Shown: piece by piece, positions 37,652 through 46,703 of the stretch
Numbering within the stretch: the first letter of the stretch is position 1
How the letters are laid out: every line of letters begins with the position of its first letter
Assembly (NCBI RefSeq): GCF_016919725.2
Contig: NZ_JAJERH010000002.1
Span: forward strand, 1-64,000
DNA: 64,000 nucleotides
DNA from: Virgibacillus sp. AGTR
GTDB taxonomy: Bacteria; Bacillota; Bacilli; Bacillales; Amphibacillaceae
Direction of reading: 5' to 3'
Translations under genes and position numbers: made by a program
The notes under the pieces: model-generated
What the model saw: only the letters and a program-made list of their open reading frames with translations
Databases searched by the model: none
What the model was told of the DNA's origin: nothing

Positions 37652-40600
37652 TTACTTCCACTTTTTAATTAGCTTATCAGCTTGTTTTTGAAAGCTATCA
37701 AAAGCTTTATCAGATATTACATCTTTTTCTAATTGTTGATCAAGTAGACTTTTCCACCCCTTCATGTGTTTCACTACTTTTTTTGCTTTTTGTTTATTTT
37801 CATAACGACTCACTGCTATCAAATGTAATTCTAATTCATGGAAAGCATCTGCCGTGTACACTTTATCACGATTATCACGAAGCGACTTCAACAATGATTG
37901 TGTACTCGTATCTTGATGCCGTTTTGAAACAAAAACATTTAGTTCTGCTGCGGAAGCAAATCCTCCAACACCTTCAATTGCTTCTAATTTAATATGCGAC
38001 GCTTCTATTGAATCAAAACGAATACTTTTTTCCGCTTTATCGTTACTCCACTCTCCATTTGCTATTTCTCTAAAATTTTCACCATCGGTACTAGTATACA
38101 GCTTGTATTTAGTAATAATTCCATTAGTCCCAGACTGTCTAGGTAAATAGGTAACTTCATTAATTTCGTGCTTGCCCCCAAGGTCTAGGGTGATAGATTG
38201 TGGCAACTTATCATCTCCAGACCAATCCGTATGCCACATCGTGTTTTGGTTTCCATCAATAGCATTTTCGGCTGGGTCAGAACCTGATTGTTCGCTCGTT
38301 GCAGTTGCAGTCATCTCCGATTGTTTAAGTTTATATGGATCCATAATAGACACGTTCGAATAAGCATTAGTGGTATAATCATCTCCACTCTGTTTAAATG
38401 TCGAATGGGCTACTATATCATATTCACCTTCGCCTGTATGCTCTGGAGGTATTAATGTGAATGTGGCAGTGACCTCTTTATCCTTATCCAGCTTATTAAA
38501 CAAAGCGTTTGTCGATCCATCTACTTCCCACCCATTAGGTACTTCTAATGAAAGTAGCACATCTTTCATTTTTTTGGTCGAACCATTCAGAAAGCTTGCT
38601 GTCACAGTAATGGGATCTCCAGCTTTTTTCTCATCCGGTACTTCCAAGCGAAATAATGCTGCAGGATCACCTTCGTCATCTCCTACACTACTGGATCCAT
38701 GTATTGTCATTGTGAAGGATTCACTCGTTGACATTGGTTTGGTCTTTATGTGTACAATACCGTTACGATCTTCCGCATCATAGTACCAACCTTCACTTGC
38801 CTTTGCAAAATCTTCCTTCGAATCATATTCCATTAATTTCTTGCCTTTTCCGATCCCTACATTTGCAGGTTTTTCACCTGTATGAACAGTAAAGGTATAC
38901 GGCCTGCTTTCTGGTTTTCCATCATATTCGCCATCGCTGGAACCAACTGTAATCTCAATATTACCTTTACCATTCTTCGGTGCGTTGGTTGTAATTAATT
39001 GTTTAGCCGAGGCTCCATCTTGATACTCCCGACTAATACCATCATCCTCATATAAGGAGAAACTACTTTCGCCATGGGGATAAATATCGAGTATCACTCG
39101 ATGATCATTGGCTAATTCTTTAAAGGAATTATTTTCCGGCCACATCGGAATAATCGCACCAGCTTTAACAAACAGCGGAAGTTTATCTAATGGTGCATCA
39201 TAATCGTTCACGATACGTGGTCCGTTATAAACTTTACCACTCCAATAGTCTAGCCATTTCCCTTTTGGTAAATAAATCCCATCTCGTGTTTCTGTATCTT
39301 CATATACCGGAGCAACAAGCATGGATTCGCCAAACAAGTATTGATATTGTGTCGTTTTATTCCAAGTTACAGGGTCGTCAGGATATTCTAACACCATGGA
39401 GCGAGCTAAAGGTACGCCGCTTTGATGTGCCTCTGCCGCATAGGTATATATATAAGGCAAAAGCTGTTGTCTTAGCTTTAAGTATTTTCGGTTTATGGAG
39501 GTATACGGTTCTCCATACCTCCATGGCTGTTTATCTGTATCCGCCCAGCCTGACATGCTCATTAATACTGGATTAAATACTTTCCACTGTAAGTCTCTTA
39601 CGTATGTCTCTGCACTTCCACCAAAAATCCCATCAATATCTCCTGTTGTGAATGCCTGCCCAGATAATCCGGAACCAGCAATTGTTGGAATATGAAAGCG
39701 AATGTTTTCCCATGATCCTGTTTGATCACCAGTCCACTGAACAGCATAACGTTGAGCCCCGGACCAACCTTCAACCATCCAGGTAAAGCCCCGTGCGTTA
39801 CTATTTTCTTCGATGCCTTGATAGGCTTCTTTTGCAGCGTTTAATGCAAATCGATAACCTGGTCCAACCCAAGCAACATCTAATTTTCTAACACGGACTC
39901 CTGCTTCACTAACTTCATATTCCTGATCTGGCAAGCCGTCTTCTGTCCATAGCCCAAGTTCAATATTCCGGTCTCTTAATTCTTGACCTACTTCCACCAG
40001 ACCTTCATAGCCACAGCCATACCCATCATTAACAAGCATCCAGCCTACAGGCATGTCGTATTGTAGATACCCATTTGCCACCTCTAGAGAGTCTATAGTC
40101 GTTTGCCCTTCGTCATTATAGCAATCTGCATCGCCAAGCTCCAGACCATATAATGGCGGCATAAAAGGTCGACCAGTAAGCTCAGTATAACCGTCCAGAA
40201 TCTCTTTTAAATCAGGTCCATAAAAATAATAGGAGTCAAATCTTTTTTCTTTGTGTATTGTCTTTACTGGGTCGTTAAAGGAATAAGATCCAGGAGAAAA
40301 GGTGTTTCGAAAAACGCCATAACCACTTGTACTCATATAAAATGGAACAGCATTCGGATGTCCACCATCTTCCCAATTATAAGAGGTGGATATTTCTATC
40401 GTTTCATCTCTATGAGTAAATCGACCATTTTGCATACCACCACCAAAGAACTGTTCTTCTTCAGCACGTTTTAATGTTTGTCTCGTTTCTTCATCATCCC
40501 ATGATAACCCTTTCATTTCCTTCCATACAACGGTTTTATTGTCTGATTCATATAGCTCAAACCGCAATGGCTGTTTATAAACACGCAATGTCACATCTTT

Positions 40601-40945
40601 GGTATCAATACGATAGTAATCTCCTTCATTAGACCAATTCGTTGTTAACTCTGGAAATTCATGTTTTACGATGATATCTTCTCCAGCCGGATCCGTAAAT
40701 TCTCCATCTTGAGCCAACCAAATCCGGAACATATCATCCTTGTAAAAAACAACACGAACCTTTGCATCACCAGCGGATAACGTATAGGTGTTCTCTTCCA
40801 CAGAGAAGTCTGTAAGATTCCCAATTACAGTTTCATCTTTTTGCTCCTCCTGCGCAAAACTAGCTGATGCCAACATTGTAAGCGCAACTATGATAACAGC
40901 GTTAGAGACGAGGAATTTTAAAAGTTTCTCCACTTTATTAATCAC
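37652..40945 (-). CDS. Secreted GH31 glycosidase, alpha-N-acetylgalactosaminidase-like, with NEW3-like and F5/8C (CBM32) domains
   Basis: A 1097-residue secreted enzyme. Signal peptide about 1-31 (hydrophobic run, ASASFA-Q); N-terminal beta domain about 40-250; GH31 barrel about 260-520; DUF5110-type beta domains to about 690; NPCBM/NEW3-like domain 762-868; F5/8C carbohydrate-binding domain about 872-1006; helical C-terminus. The usual WxDMNE of alpha-glucosidases is absent. Instead VRKLDVAWVGPGYRF gives likely nucleophile Asp356, and QWTGDQTGSWE gives acid/base Asp407, with RFHIPTIAGSGLSGQ following. This pattern recalls the GH31_18 alpha-N-acetylgalactosaminidases, from memory. Start GTG at 40945 has a weak TAGGAA site. 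Substrate could be glycoprotein or other GalNAc-bearing glycans. Confidence 0.8.
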   Translation of the reverse strand: MINKVEKLLKFLVSNAVIIVALTMLASASFAQEEQKDETVIGNLTDFSVEENTYTLSAGDAKVRVVFYKDDMFRIWLAQDGEFTDPAGEDIIVKHEFPELTTNWSNEGDYYRIDTKDVTLRVYKQPLRFELYESDNKTVVWKEMKGLSWDDEETRQTLKRAEEEQFFGGGMQNGRFTHRDETIEISTSYNWEDGGHPNAVPFYMSTSGYGVFRNTFSPGSYSFNDPVKTIHKEKRFDSYYFYGPDLKEILDGYTELTGRPFMPPLYGLELGDADCYNDEGQTTIDSLEVANGYLQYDMPVGWMLVNDGYGCGYEGLVEVGQELRDRNIELGLWTEDGLPDQEYEVSEAGVRVRKLDVAWVGPGYRFALNAAKEAYQGIEENSNARGFTWMVEGWSGAQRYAVQWTGDQTGSWENIRFHIPTIAGSGLSGQAFTTGDIDGIFGGSAETYVRDLQWKVFNPVLMSMSGWADTDKQPWRYGEPYTSINRKYLKLRQQLLPYIYTYAAEAHQSGVPLARSMVLEYPDDPVTWNKTTQYQYLFGESMLVAPVYEDTETRDGIYLPKGKWLDYWSGKVYNGPRIVNDYDAPLDKLPLFVKAGAIIPMWPENNSFKELANDHRVILDIYPHGESSFSLYEDDGISREYQDGASAKQLITTNAPKNGKGNIEITVGSSDGEYDGKPESRPYTFTVHTGEKPANVGIGKGKKLMEYDSKEDFAKASEGWYYDAEDRNGIVHIKTKPMSTSESFTMTIHGSSSVGDDEGDPAALFRLEVPDEKKAGDPITVTASFLNGSTKKMKDVLLSLEVPNGWEVDGSTNALFNKLDKDKEVTATFTLIPPEHTGEGEYDIVAHSTFKQSGDDYTTNAYSNVSIMDPYKLKQSEMTATATSEQSGSDPAENAIDGNQNTMWHTDWSGDDKLPQSITLDLGGKHEINEVTYLPRQSGTNGIITKYKLYTSTDGENFREIANGEWSNDKAEKSIRFDSIEASHIKLEAIEGVGGFASAAELNVFVSKRHQDTSTQSLLKSLRDNRDKVYTADAFHELELHLIAVSRYENKQKAKKVVKHMKGWKSLLDQQLEKDVISDKAFDSFQKQADKLIKKWK

Positions 40946-41285
40946 TTCCTATCGTTTAAAATTATTCTCTCTTCCTAGCTATAAAACTAGCTTTTAAAAA
41001 ATGCCCCCTCCTTCGTAGTCGATTACGTTATTGAAGTAATACTAGCCAAAGTAATCCTTCCATTCTTCTGGCTTCCCATTAGATTTAAAAATCATGTGGT
41101 TATAACCAGTTGTTTAGAGTATAGATTCTTTCCTTAATATTTAAAAGGGTATTTTTATTCAAAATAAACACACTACTATTAGACTATCTCTATTAATTTA
41201 GTACTTACGTTTTAACCATACATAGAAAAGAGAAGTGGATGACTGATTTAATCATACAAAACGTTTACTTTTTAATTGTTTAGGA
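40946..41285. other. Upstream region of the GH31 gene
   Basis: No gene seen. A minus-strand AGTAAACGTTTTGTA at 41254-41268 resembles a cre site and could give CcpA control. A small palindrome GCTATAAAACTAGC lies near 40978-40992. GAAGGAGGGGGC (minus, about 41005-41016) looks like a ribosome site without a start codon. Confidence 0.35.
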
Positions 41286-41289
41286 AAGT

Positions 41290-41321
41290 AAAAAGACTAT
41301 TGCACAAATATGCAATAGTCT
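41290..41321 (-). terminator. Terminator of the ykf-like operon
   Basis: AGACTATTGCA and TGCAATAGTCT form a perfect 11-bp stem with a 6-nt loop, followed on the minus strand by TTTTTAC. About 145 bp past the NlpC/P60 gene stop. Confidence 0.8.
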
Positions 41322-41465
41322 CTCTAATTCGTTATCACAACTAGCTTTCCTCTGTCCTATTTCCATTAGCTAATTGCTCATGAGTATACTTCCAATACTT
41401 TAAAGCTTATCTTTTGTAACTTTAGAGATAAGCGTTCAGGTTATTTACCCATCCTTTCTAACACT

Positions 41466-42512
41466 TTAGTCTGTTTTCGACAAATACCTACGAATACCTG
41501 AAAGCTTCTCATAATACCCTTTTGTTGTCACTGGAATGATTTCCACATCTTTTTTTGAATTTGGTGAATGAATCATCTTACCGTCACCAGCATACATCGC
41601 AACATGATGGACACTTCCCTTGCCCTGATCATGGGCAAAAAACAAGAGGTCTCCAGGCTGAATATCTTCATATGCCACCGGCTCACCATGTGTTGCTTGA
41701 ATACTGGAATCACGTGGAATCGTTATCCCGTGAGATTGATACAGGGTAAATGTAAATCCAGAGCAGTCAAATCCGAATCCACTCATACCTGCCCACAGAT
41801 AATGCAGGCCCAAGAATTGCTTCCCTGCCTCTACTAACGCTTGTCCCGTTGGCGTCGGAATAGCTTTTTGAGATTCATAGGTTTTGGCATCTGCTTTCTT
41901 CACCCATGCATGACTTCCAGATGGTAGCATCACACGATATGCATGCTTGGATTCACCTAGATAAGGTAAGCGTGTATTATAGCTAATCTCCATTCCTTGA
42001 TGGCGGAAAGCTGGTGTATGATATAAATAACTAGTTGGTGCGTCTACCATAACAAATGGATCATCAGTTTTATTAGCGAACTTCGTTGTATAGGTGAGCT
42101 GTGAAGCTGGCATCCAACCGCTGTAACCTAATTCCTCTTTTGGTGTAGGTTGTCCATCAACAGCAACCTTCACCCACTCTCCTTCTGTTTCAAGAATGGT
42201 GACTTTATTCCCATACAGAGCCTGCGTCTCCAGCATCCCATCACCAGACAACTGCAATTCTTGTTCATACGTCATATCTTCTTTCCATTTCCAAATAGCT
42301 ACTGGATTGCTCGCAGATGGTTGATCCACTTCCCGTAAGATATTAGGCTCAGTCCAAAGCGTAGCGACTGCAACATCTATATAAGCAATCATATCTTCTT
42401 CGGCTTCAAATACATGCTCCTCAGAATTGCCTGCCGCCTGTGATATGATTGGTTTTACTAAGATACATCCAATTAACGCCATTCCTAGTATTTTCATCCA
42501 TTTTACAAACAT
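41466..42512 (-). CDS. Gamma-D-glutamyl-L-amino acid endopeptidase, NlpC/P60 (YkfC-like)
   Basis: A 348-residue protein with an N-terminal signal sequence (about 1-27), two SH3b domains (about 45-140 and 150-210) and a C-terminal NlpC/P60 peptidase. Catalytic Cys250 (GFDCSG), His303 (SVHHVAMY) and His315 (MIHSP) are present. YkfC-type enzymes cut the gamma-D-Glu to L-diamino acid bond of murein peptides bearing free L-Ala. Adjacent to a dipeptide epimerase, the same pairing as ykfB-ykfC of B. subtilis, so it likely frees L-Ala-D-Glu outside the cell or at its surface. AGAAGGAGGCAAA precedes the ATG. Confidence 0.9.
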   Translation of the reverse strand: MFVKWMKILGMALIGCILVKPIISQAAGNSEEHVFEAEEDMIAYIDVAVATLWTEPNILREVDQPSASNPVAIWKWKEDMTYEQELQLSGDGMLETQALYGNKVTILETEGEWVKVAVDGQPTPKEELGYSGWMPASQLTYTTKFANKTDDPFVMVDAPTSYLYHTPAFRHQGMEISYNTRLPYLGESKHAYRVMLPSGSHAWVKKADAKTYESQKAIPTPTGQALVEAGKQFLGLHYLWAGMSGFGFDCSGFTFTLYQSHGITIPRDSSIQATHGEPVAYEDIQPGDLLFFAHDQGKGSVHHVAMYAGDGKMIHSPNSKKDVEIIPVTTKGYYEKLSGIRRYLSKTD

Positions 42513-42541
42513 GAATTTGCCTCCTTCTATGATTTTCCATG

Positions 42542-43615
42542 TTAATCTTTCGGTTGATTCACTGTGCCAATGCCAGCAGCAGATGATAGATGTAATTTCT
42601 CACCTTGATAATCAATTACCGTAGGCTGTTCTACTAACCATAGTGGAGCATCCAGGTCATAGTAGAGTACATTTGGATGAGCTGCGGCAAAGTGTGCTGC
42701 TGCTCCAACAGAATAACTAGATTCCATCATGCTGCCAATCATACATGGAATTCGATGCACCATAGCTAAATTAGCGATGCTTAGCGCATTCCGAATCCCA
42801 CCGCATTTCATTAACTTAATATTTAACAAATCCACATAATGACCACTGACAATCGTAAATGCATCTAACGGAGAAAAGATACTCTCATCTGCCATAATTG
42901 CCGTCTGCACATGGTCTGTAACAAACTTTAGCCCTTCTAGATCCTTGGCTTTTACTGGCTGTTCAATAAACTCTATTCCCGAATCCATTCGTTCCATCTC
43001 TTTAATTAACTGGACAGCTTGTTTCGGTTGCCAGCCTTGATTCGCATCTAGCCTGAGCAACACATCCGTAGGGATAGCTTCTCTTATCGCAGAAACCCTT
43101 GCGATATCTAGTTCTGGCTTGGAGCCTACTTTAATTTTCAAACGAGAATAACCAGCTTCGACCCATTTTTTGGCATCAGCTGCCATCTTCGCTGGATCAT
43201 CGACACCAACCGTCATTGATGTGTGAAGTGATTGATTATCACCTAATAATTGATATAGTGGGATATTCAACCATTTGCTATATGCATCATAAAATGCCAT
43301 ATCAGCCGCTGCCTTGGCACTCGTATTTCCTATACAACTATTCTGGACCGCTGCCAGCAGCGTTTGGAAATGAGAAAGGTCTTGATGCAAGATAGCCTGT
43401 TTAATTGGTCCTTCTAAAGCTGCTTGAATGCTTTGTGCAGAATCACCGGTGATCACCCAAGTCGGTGCTGCTTCTCCTTTACCTACCATGCCATTTTCTA
43501 AATGAATAATTATCGTTATACTTTCAATTTCAGTTGCCGTCCGCAATGCCGTTTTAAACGGGGTGTGCAACGGGATTTTTCGGTATGATACCTGTATATC
43601 CTCAATAAGCAACAC
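42542..43615 (-). CDS. L-Ala-D/L-Glu epimerase (enolase superfamily, YkfB-like)
   Basis: A 357-residue enolase-superfamily enzyme. Catalytic pair KxK at Lys160 and Lys162 (RLKIKVGS), metal ligands Asp190 (RLDANQGW), Glu in EFIEQPV and Asp in MADESI, then the second-base LNIKLMKCGG. It epimerises L-Ala-D-Glu from peptidoglycan to L-Ala-L-Glu so ordinary peptidases can use it. AAAGGAGGAAATT precedes the ATG. Lies between a DUF819 carrier and a YkfC-like endopeptidase, together a murein tripeptide recycling set. MLE-type activities are possible but less likely here. Confidence 0.9.
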   Translation of the reverse strand: MLLIEDIQVSYRKIPLHTPFKTALRTATEIESITIIIHLENGMVGKGEAAPTWVITGDSAQSIQAALEGPIKQAILHQDLSHFQTLLAAVQNSCIGNTSAKAAADMAFYDAYSKWLNIPLYQLLGDNQSLHTSMTVGVDDPAKMAADAKKWVEAGYSRLKIKVGSKPELDIARVSAIREAIPTDVLLRLDANQGWQPKQAVQLIKEMERMDSGIEFIEQPVKAKDLEGLKFVTDHVQTAIMADESIFSPLDAFTIVSGHYVDLLNIKLMKCGGIRNALSIANLAMVHRIPCMIGSMMESSYSVGAAAHFAAAHPNVLYYDLDAPLWLVEQPTVIDYQGEKLHLSSAAGIGTVNQPKD

Positions 43616-43712
43616 AATTTCCTCCTTTTTCTACTTTTAAACATTGATCTATCTTTCTATTGTTCTGTGAATCTACTGATATCTTATGCCATTTTCTTAA
43701 AAAATAGCAGCT

Positions 43713-44873
43713 TTACAATATTTCAAGTATTTTCCCTATAAACATGCCAAAATACGTACCGAGGAAGGAACCAATTAATGCCATAACTACACCTACTGGG
43801 ATTAAACTACGACTATAGGAAGCAGCAAGCATCGGTGCTGAGGCCATTCCTCCTATATTTGCTAAGCTGGCAATCCCTAGTGTAAATAAATCGTATTTGA
43901 ACAGCTTTCCTAGTAACAGCATAATCACTAAATGAATGAACATAATTAAAAAACCAGAAATCAGATAAATAGGAGCTTGGGCAATCTGTGAGAAATCGGA
44001 TTGCGAAGCGATTAATGCCACGATAATATACAACATTACATTGGAAACATCTAATGCGCCTGGAATTTTAGATATACGTGTTTGCCCAAGTATTAATCCA
44101 ATAACAGAAGCAATTAGAATTGTCCATGTAGTCGAACTGAACACATCTCCTAAAGCTGGTAAATGATTTCCAGCTAACGTTGCTAACGCAGAGACAAGTA
44201 GACCAATCCCAAGCAAGTACATCATATGCTTAAATTCCGTACCTTGCATATCATTCATTTTGCCTGCATCCTCTGCTAAGCCATTATCCATAATCGTTGT
44301 ATCTGCTTTCGTCCAACGATTAAACGCACCTGCGAACGGAACCAACCAGAACATAAACATGACCCATACTGCATAATTGATCGTATCCATCATTAACACA
44401 TAACCAAAAATATTTTCTGGAACCTGTAGAATGTCTTGAAGAGCCACCATATTAGCGCTCCCACCAGTCCAACTACCTGCAAGTGCTCCAAAAGCACGCC
44501 ATGTATCCGCTACATAAAAGTGATTAAATATCAAGTACACAATGGCAAAACCAAGAATGATACTAATTACCGCAACAAAATATCCACCGAGCATGCGTGG
44601 GCCAAGTTTAATGATACTGCGAATATCACATTTCAATAGCATCATCATTAACATTGCAGGAAGCAGAGCATTCTTCACAGTAGAATATGCAGGTGCTGTA
44701 GCTTCATTATCAAATAAACCAATTGTCTGCAAAAAGGCCGCCCCAATATAAATTAGTACAATACCTGGGATGAATTTTAAAAAGCGGTTCGAGCTAAATT
44801 TATTCTCTATTCCAACCATCAGTGCAGCTAACGCTACCAAGACAGCAATATAAAAGAAACCATCTGTAATCAT
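43713..44873 (-). CDS. DUF819 family membrane protein (YjcL-like)
   Basis: A 386-residue polytopic membrane protein of the DUF819 family, transport function suspected. Motifs AGSWTGGSANMVAL (about 128-141) and ASLANIGGMASAPMLAASYSR (about 335-355) form an inverted pair like those of other secondary carriers. AGGGGGAAAAC precedes the ATG. First gene of the operon with the dipeptide epimerase and endopeptidase; I infer that it carries a murein peptide or dipeptide. Confidence 0.85.
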   Translation of the reverse strand: MITDGFFYIAVLVALAALMVGIENKFSSNRFLKFIPGIVLIYIGAAFLQTIGLFDNEATAPAYSTVKNALLPAMLMMMLLKCDIRSIIKLGPRMLGGYFVAVISIILGFAIVYLIFNHFYVADTWRAFGALAGSWTGGSANMVALQDILQVPENIFGYVLMMDTINYAVWVMFMFWLVPFAGAFNRWTKADTTIMDNGLAEDAGKMNDMQGTEFKHMMYLLGIGLLVSALATLAGNHLPALGDVFSSTTWTILIASVIGLILGQTRISKIPGALDVSNVMLYIIVALIASQSDFSQIAQAPIYLISGFLIMFIHLVIMLLLGKLFKYDLFTLGIASLANIGGMASAPMLAASYSRSLIPVGVVMALIGSFLGTYFGMFIGKILEIL

Positions 44874-45042
44874 GTTGTTTTCCCCCTAATTATCAAATAA
44901 TATCTTTCTTACGTTTTATACATGGAAACATCGGATTGTTGCCTCTCCCCCTTTGCCACAAAAGGTGCTCACGTATTCCATAGCAATTACTTTCCCTGTA
45001 TAATTCTCCATCCAAGATGCAATTACCTTAATTTTCAGACCA

Positions 45043-45083
45043 AATAAAAAATCCCGCCTAACAAATAATGTCAGGCTGGATTT
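45043..45083 (-). terminator. Terminator of the DUF3870 gene
   Basis: AAATCCAGCCTGAC and GTTAGGCGGGATTT pair around ATTATTT, with TTTTATTTGG after it on the minus strand, 4 bp past the stop codon. Confidence 0.8.
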
Positions 45084-45086
45084 CGA

Positions 45087-45416
45087 CTAGGCTTCTGTAG
45101 TCAAAGCAGCTTTCGCTTGGCTATATTTATATCTTGCATCATGATAGGCGACAACTAGCGCCTTTTGCGATGAACCTTGATATCGCTTGCGAATCGCTTC
45201 CTCAATACCCTTATCATCCACCATTCGACCAATAAATAATGATCTTACAAACGCATTGGTTAATTGTATCGTTGAGGAGCATTCGCTATCAATAATCTCA
45301 TCAGTAGTCGCATCAATCACTAATGCTAGAAAAAATTGACTGTACTTTTTCGTAATTGGGTTGTTCTGCGGTGCCTTTGCATCGCCAATTACATAGATGG
45401 TATTGTCATTATACAA
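45087..45416 (-). CDS. DUF3870 domain protein
   Basis: A small cytoplasmic protein of about 109 residues. NTIYVIGDAKAPQNNPITKKY, SQFFLALVIDATTDEIIDSEC, FVRSLFIGRMVD and a C-terminal AYHDARYKYSQAKA are typical of DUF3870. Function unknown; homologues often sit near sugar or amino-acid catabolic genes. The frame stays open to 45617, but the part before residue 68 is unlike the family and runs into a repeat; a TTG at 45416 with AAAGGGGA 8 nt upstream is the likely start. Just upstream is an 8-bp inverted repeat GATATAAG...CTTATATC (about 45450-45490). Confidence 0.72.
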   Translation of the reverse strand: MYNDNTIYVIGDAKAPQNNPITKKYSQFFLALVIDATTDEIIDSECSSTIQLTNAFVRSLFIGRMVDDKGIEEAIRKRYQGSSQKALVVAYHDARYKYSQAKAALTTEA

Positions 45417-45577
45417 TGAAAGAATCCCCTTTAGGATGCTGCAGATGATATAAGGGGCCAACAAGGGAAACTTGCAGTAACTTATATCATGCATACGCTT
45501 TCTTTTAAATATAGTAACATTATAATATTTTTGAAAATTTACGTCAAATACGATCATTCTTACCATAACTCTTACAT

Positions 45578-45732
45578 AAAGTGAAACTTCCATCCGTGGG
45601 AGCTTTGTTATCCCCACGGATGGTTAGGTGAACCAATCGGACATTTACTGGCAGTTGATTCCCCTTTTACCAATTTTGGTTTCTCCTTATTGCTTGAATT
45701 GGGAATCTTACTGCCAGTTATATGCGGGATAA
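45578..45732 (+). repeat. Repeat family A, first copy of second dimer
   Basis: Perfect outer arms CCATCCGTGGG / CCCACGGATGG, linker deleted as at 24089-24246. Joins the next copy through GCGGGATAAAGTGAAAC. Confidence 0.9.
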
Positions 45733-45937
45733 AGTGAAACTTCCATCCGGCTTTTACTGAAACAAATACGTACAAAGGCTTAAATCGCCACGTCCTGTGG
45801 CAACGCCTTTGTGACCTACTTCCATGTAGGCCCGAACCAATCGGACATTTACTGGCAGTTGATTCCCCTTTTACCAATTTTGGTTTCTCCTTATTGCTTG
45901 AATTGGGAATCTTACTGCCAGTTATATGCGGGATAAA
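45731..45937 (+). repeat. Repeat family A, variant copy of second dimer
   Basis: Carries the same insert (GGCTTTTACTGAAACAAATA..., CGCCACGTCCTGTGGCAACG, TTCCATGTAGGCCCGAAC) as 23885-24088, but here the variant copy is second rather than first. Its inner half is identical to that of the preceding copy. Confidence 0.9.
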
Positions 45938-45944
45938 AAGACAT

Positions 45945-46589
45945 TTAACCACGCCTAGTCATTAAACGATCAAATATATCAATTACTTCATTTCTTGTTG
46001 AATTGCCCATTTTAGCGTATATTCTACTAATATGTACTTTCGTTGCCCCTTCTGATATTCCAAGGAATAATGCGATCTCTTTATTACTAAAACCCTTTCT
46101 TAATAAATATGCTATATCTATTTGTTTTCTAGTCATAGAAAAACCAGACTTTTCAATACGATAAGCAAATGCCTCTTGGTTTGCTCTTTTTCTTTCTTCA
46201 ATAGCATGCAGTAATGGCGAAATCAGCTTATTCGGTAAATAATAATTAGTTCTATTTAAACTTTCAATTACCTTTGCAATATTATCAGTAACTGAATCAT
46301 ACTTTACAAATATACTATTTACTCCAGCATCAATGAACTTTAAATTAGTTACTCCTAAACAGGCATCTATAAAACCAATTACTCTAATCTCTCTATCTGA
46401 TAAATCTTTAATTAATGATAATAAATTGTCAGTTTCGTATCTATCTAAATCAATCAATGCCACCGTATTGTTTAATTTCCTTCCAGACCTGCTTACGTCG
46501 TCGATAACCTTTATACCCTTTGTTGTGCGAAGAGTTCGTGCAATGTTTTTCATAAAGTCACTATTTGGGATGCAAACGATTTTTATCAT
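45945..46589 (-). CDS. LuxR-type regulator with degenerate receiver domain
   Basis: A 214-residue protein with a receiver-like N-terminus and a LuxR/NarL helix-turn-helix at about 150-210 (MTRKQIDIAYLLRKGFSNKE, then IALFLGISEGATKVHISRIY). The acidic pair of true receivers is missing (IPNSDFM in place of VDDQ-type), though an IDLDR segment (Asp47/Asp49) and a Lys96 near the expected places remain. It may work without phosphorylation. No histidine kinase is adjacent. The neighbour at 46704-47363 is a paralogue with an intact receiver, so this could be an older duplicate that became a pseudo-receiver. Confidence 0.8.
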   Translation of the reverse strand: MIKIVCIPNSDFMKNIARTLRTTKGIKVIDDVSRSGRKLNNTVALIDLDRYETDNLLSLIKDLSDREIRVIGFIDACLGVTNLKFIDAGVNSIFVKYDSVTDNIAKVIESLNRTNYYLPNKLISPLLHAIEERKRANQEAFAYRIEKSGFSMTRKQIDIAYLLRKGFSNKEIALFLGISEGATKVHISRIYAKMGNSTRNEVIDIFDRLMTRRG

Positions 46590-46703
46590 AGTATGACCTT
46601 CATTCCTGCTTTTAAAGCATTGAGTTTTCGAATTACATACATCATACTAAATACATGGTCATATTTTTAGTTACTTTTCTATTAAATAGTCATATTTTTT
46701 CGT

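Noticed and set aside
45731-45937. Integron attC-like site
   Set aside because: Hairpins are present, but no core sites, no integrase and no cassette arrangement.
45608-45952. 114-codon minus-strand open frame with internal duplicated FIPHITGSKIPNSSNKEKP
   Set aside because: It is the translation of two family A repeat copies on the minus strand; the duplication is that of the DNA repeat and no ribosome site is present.
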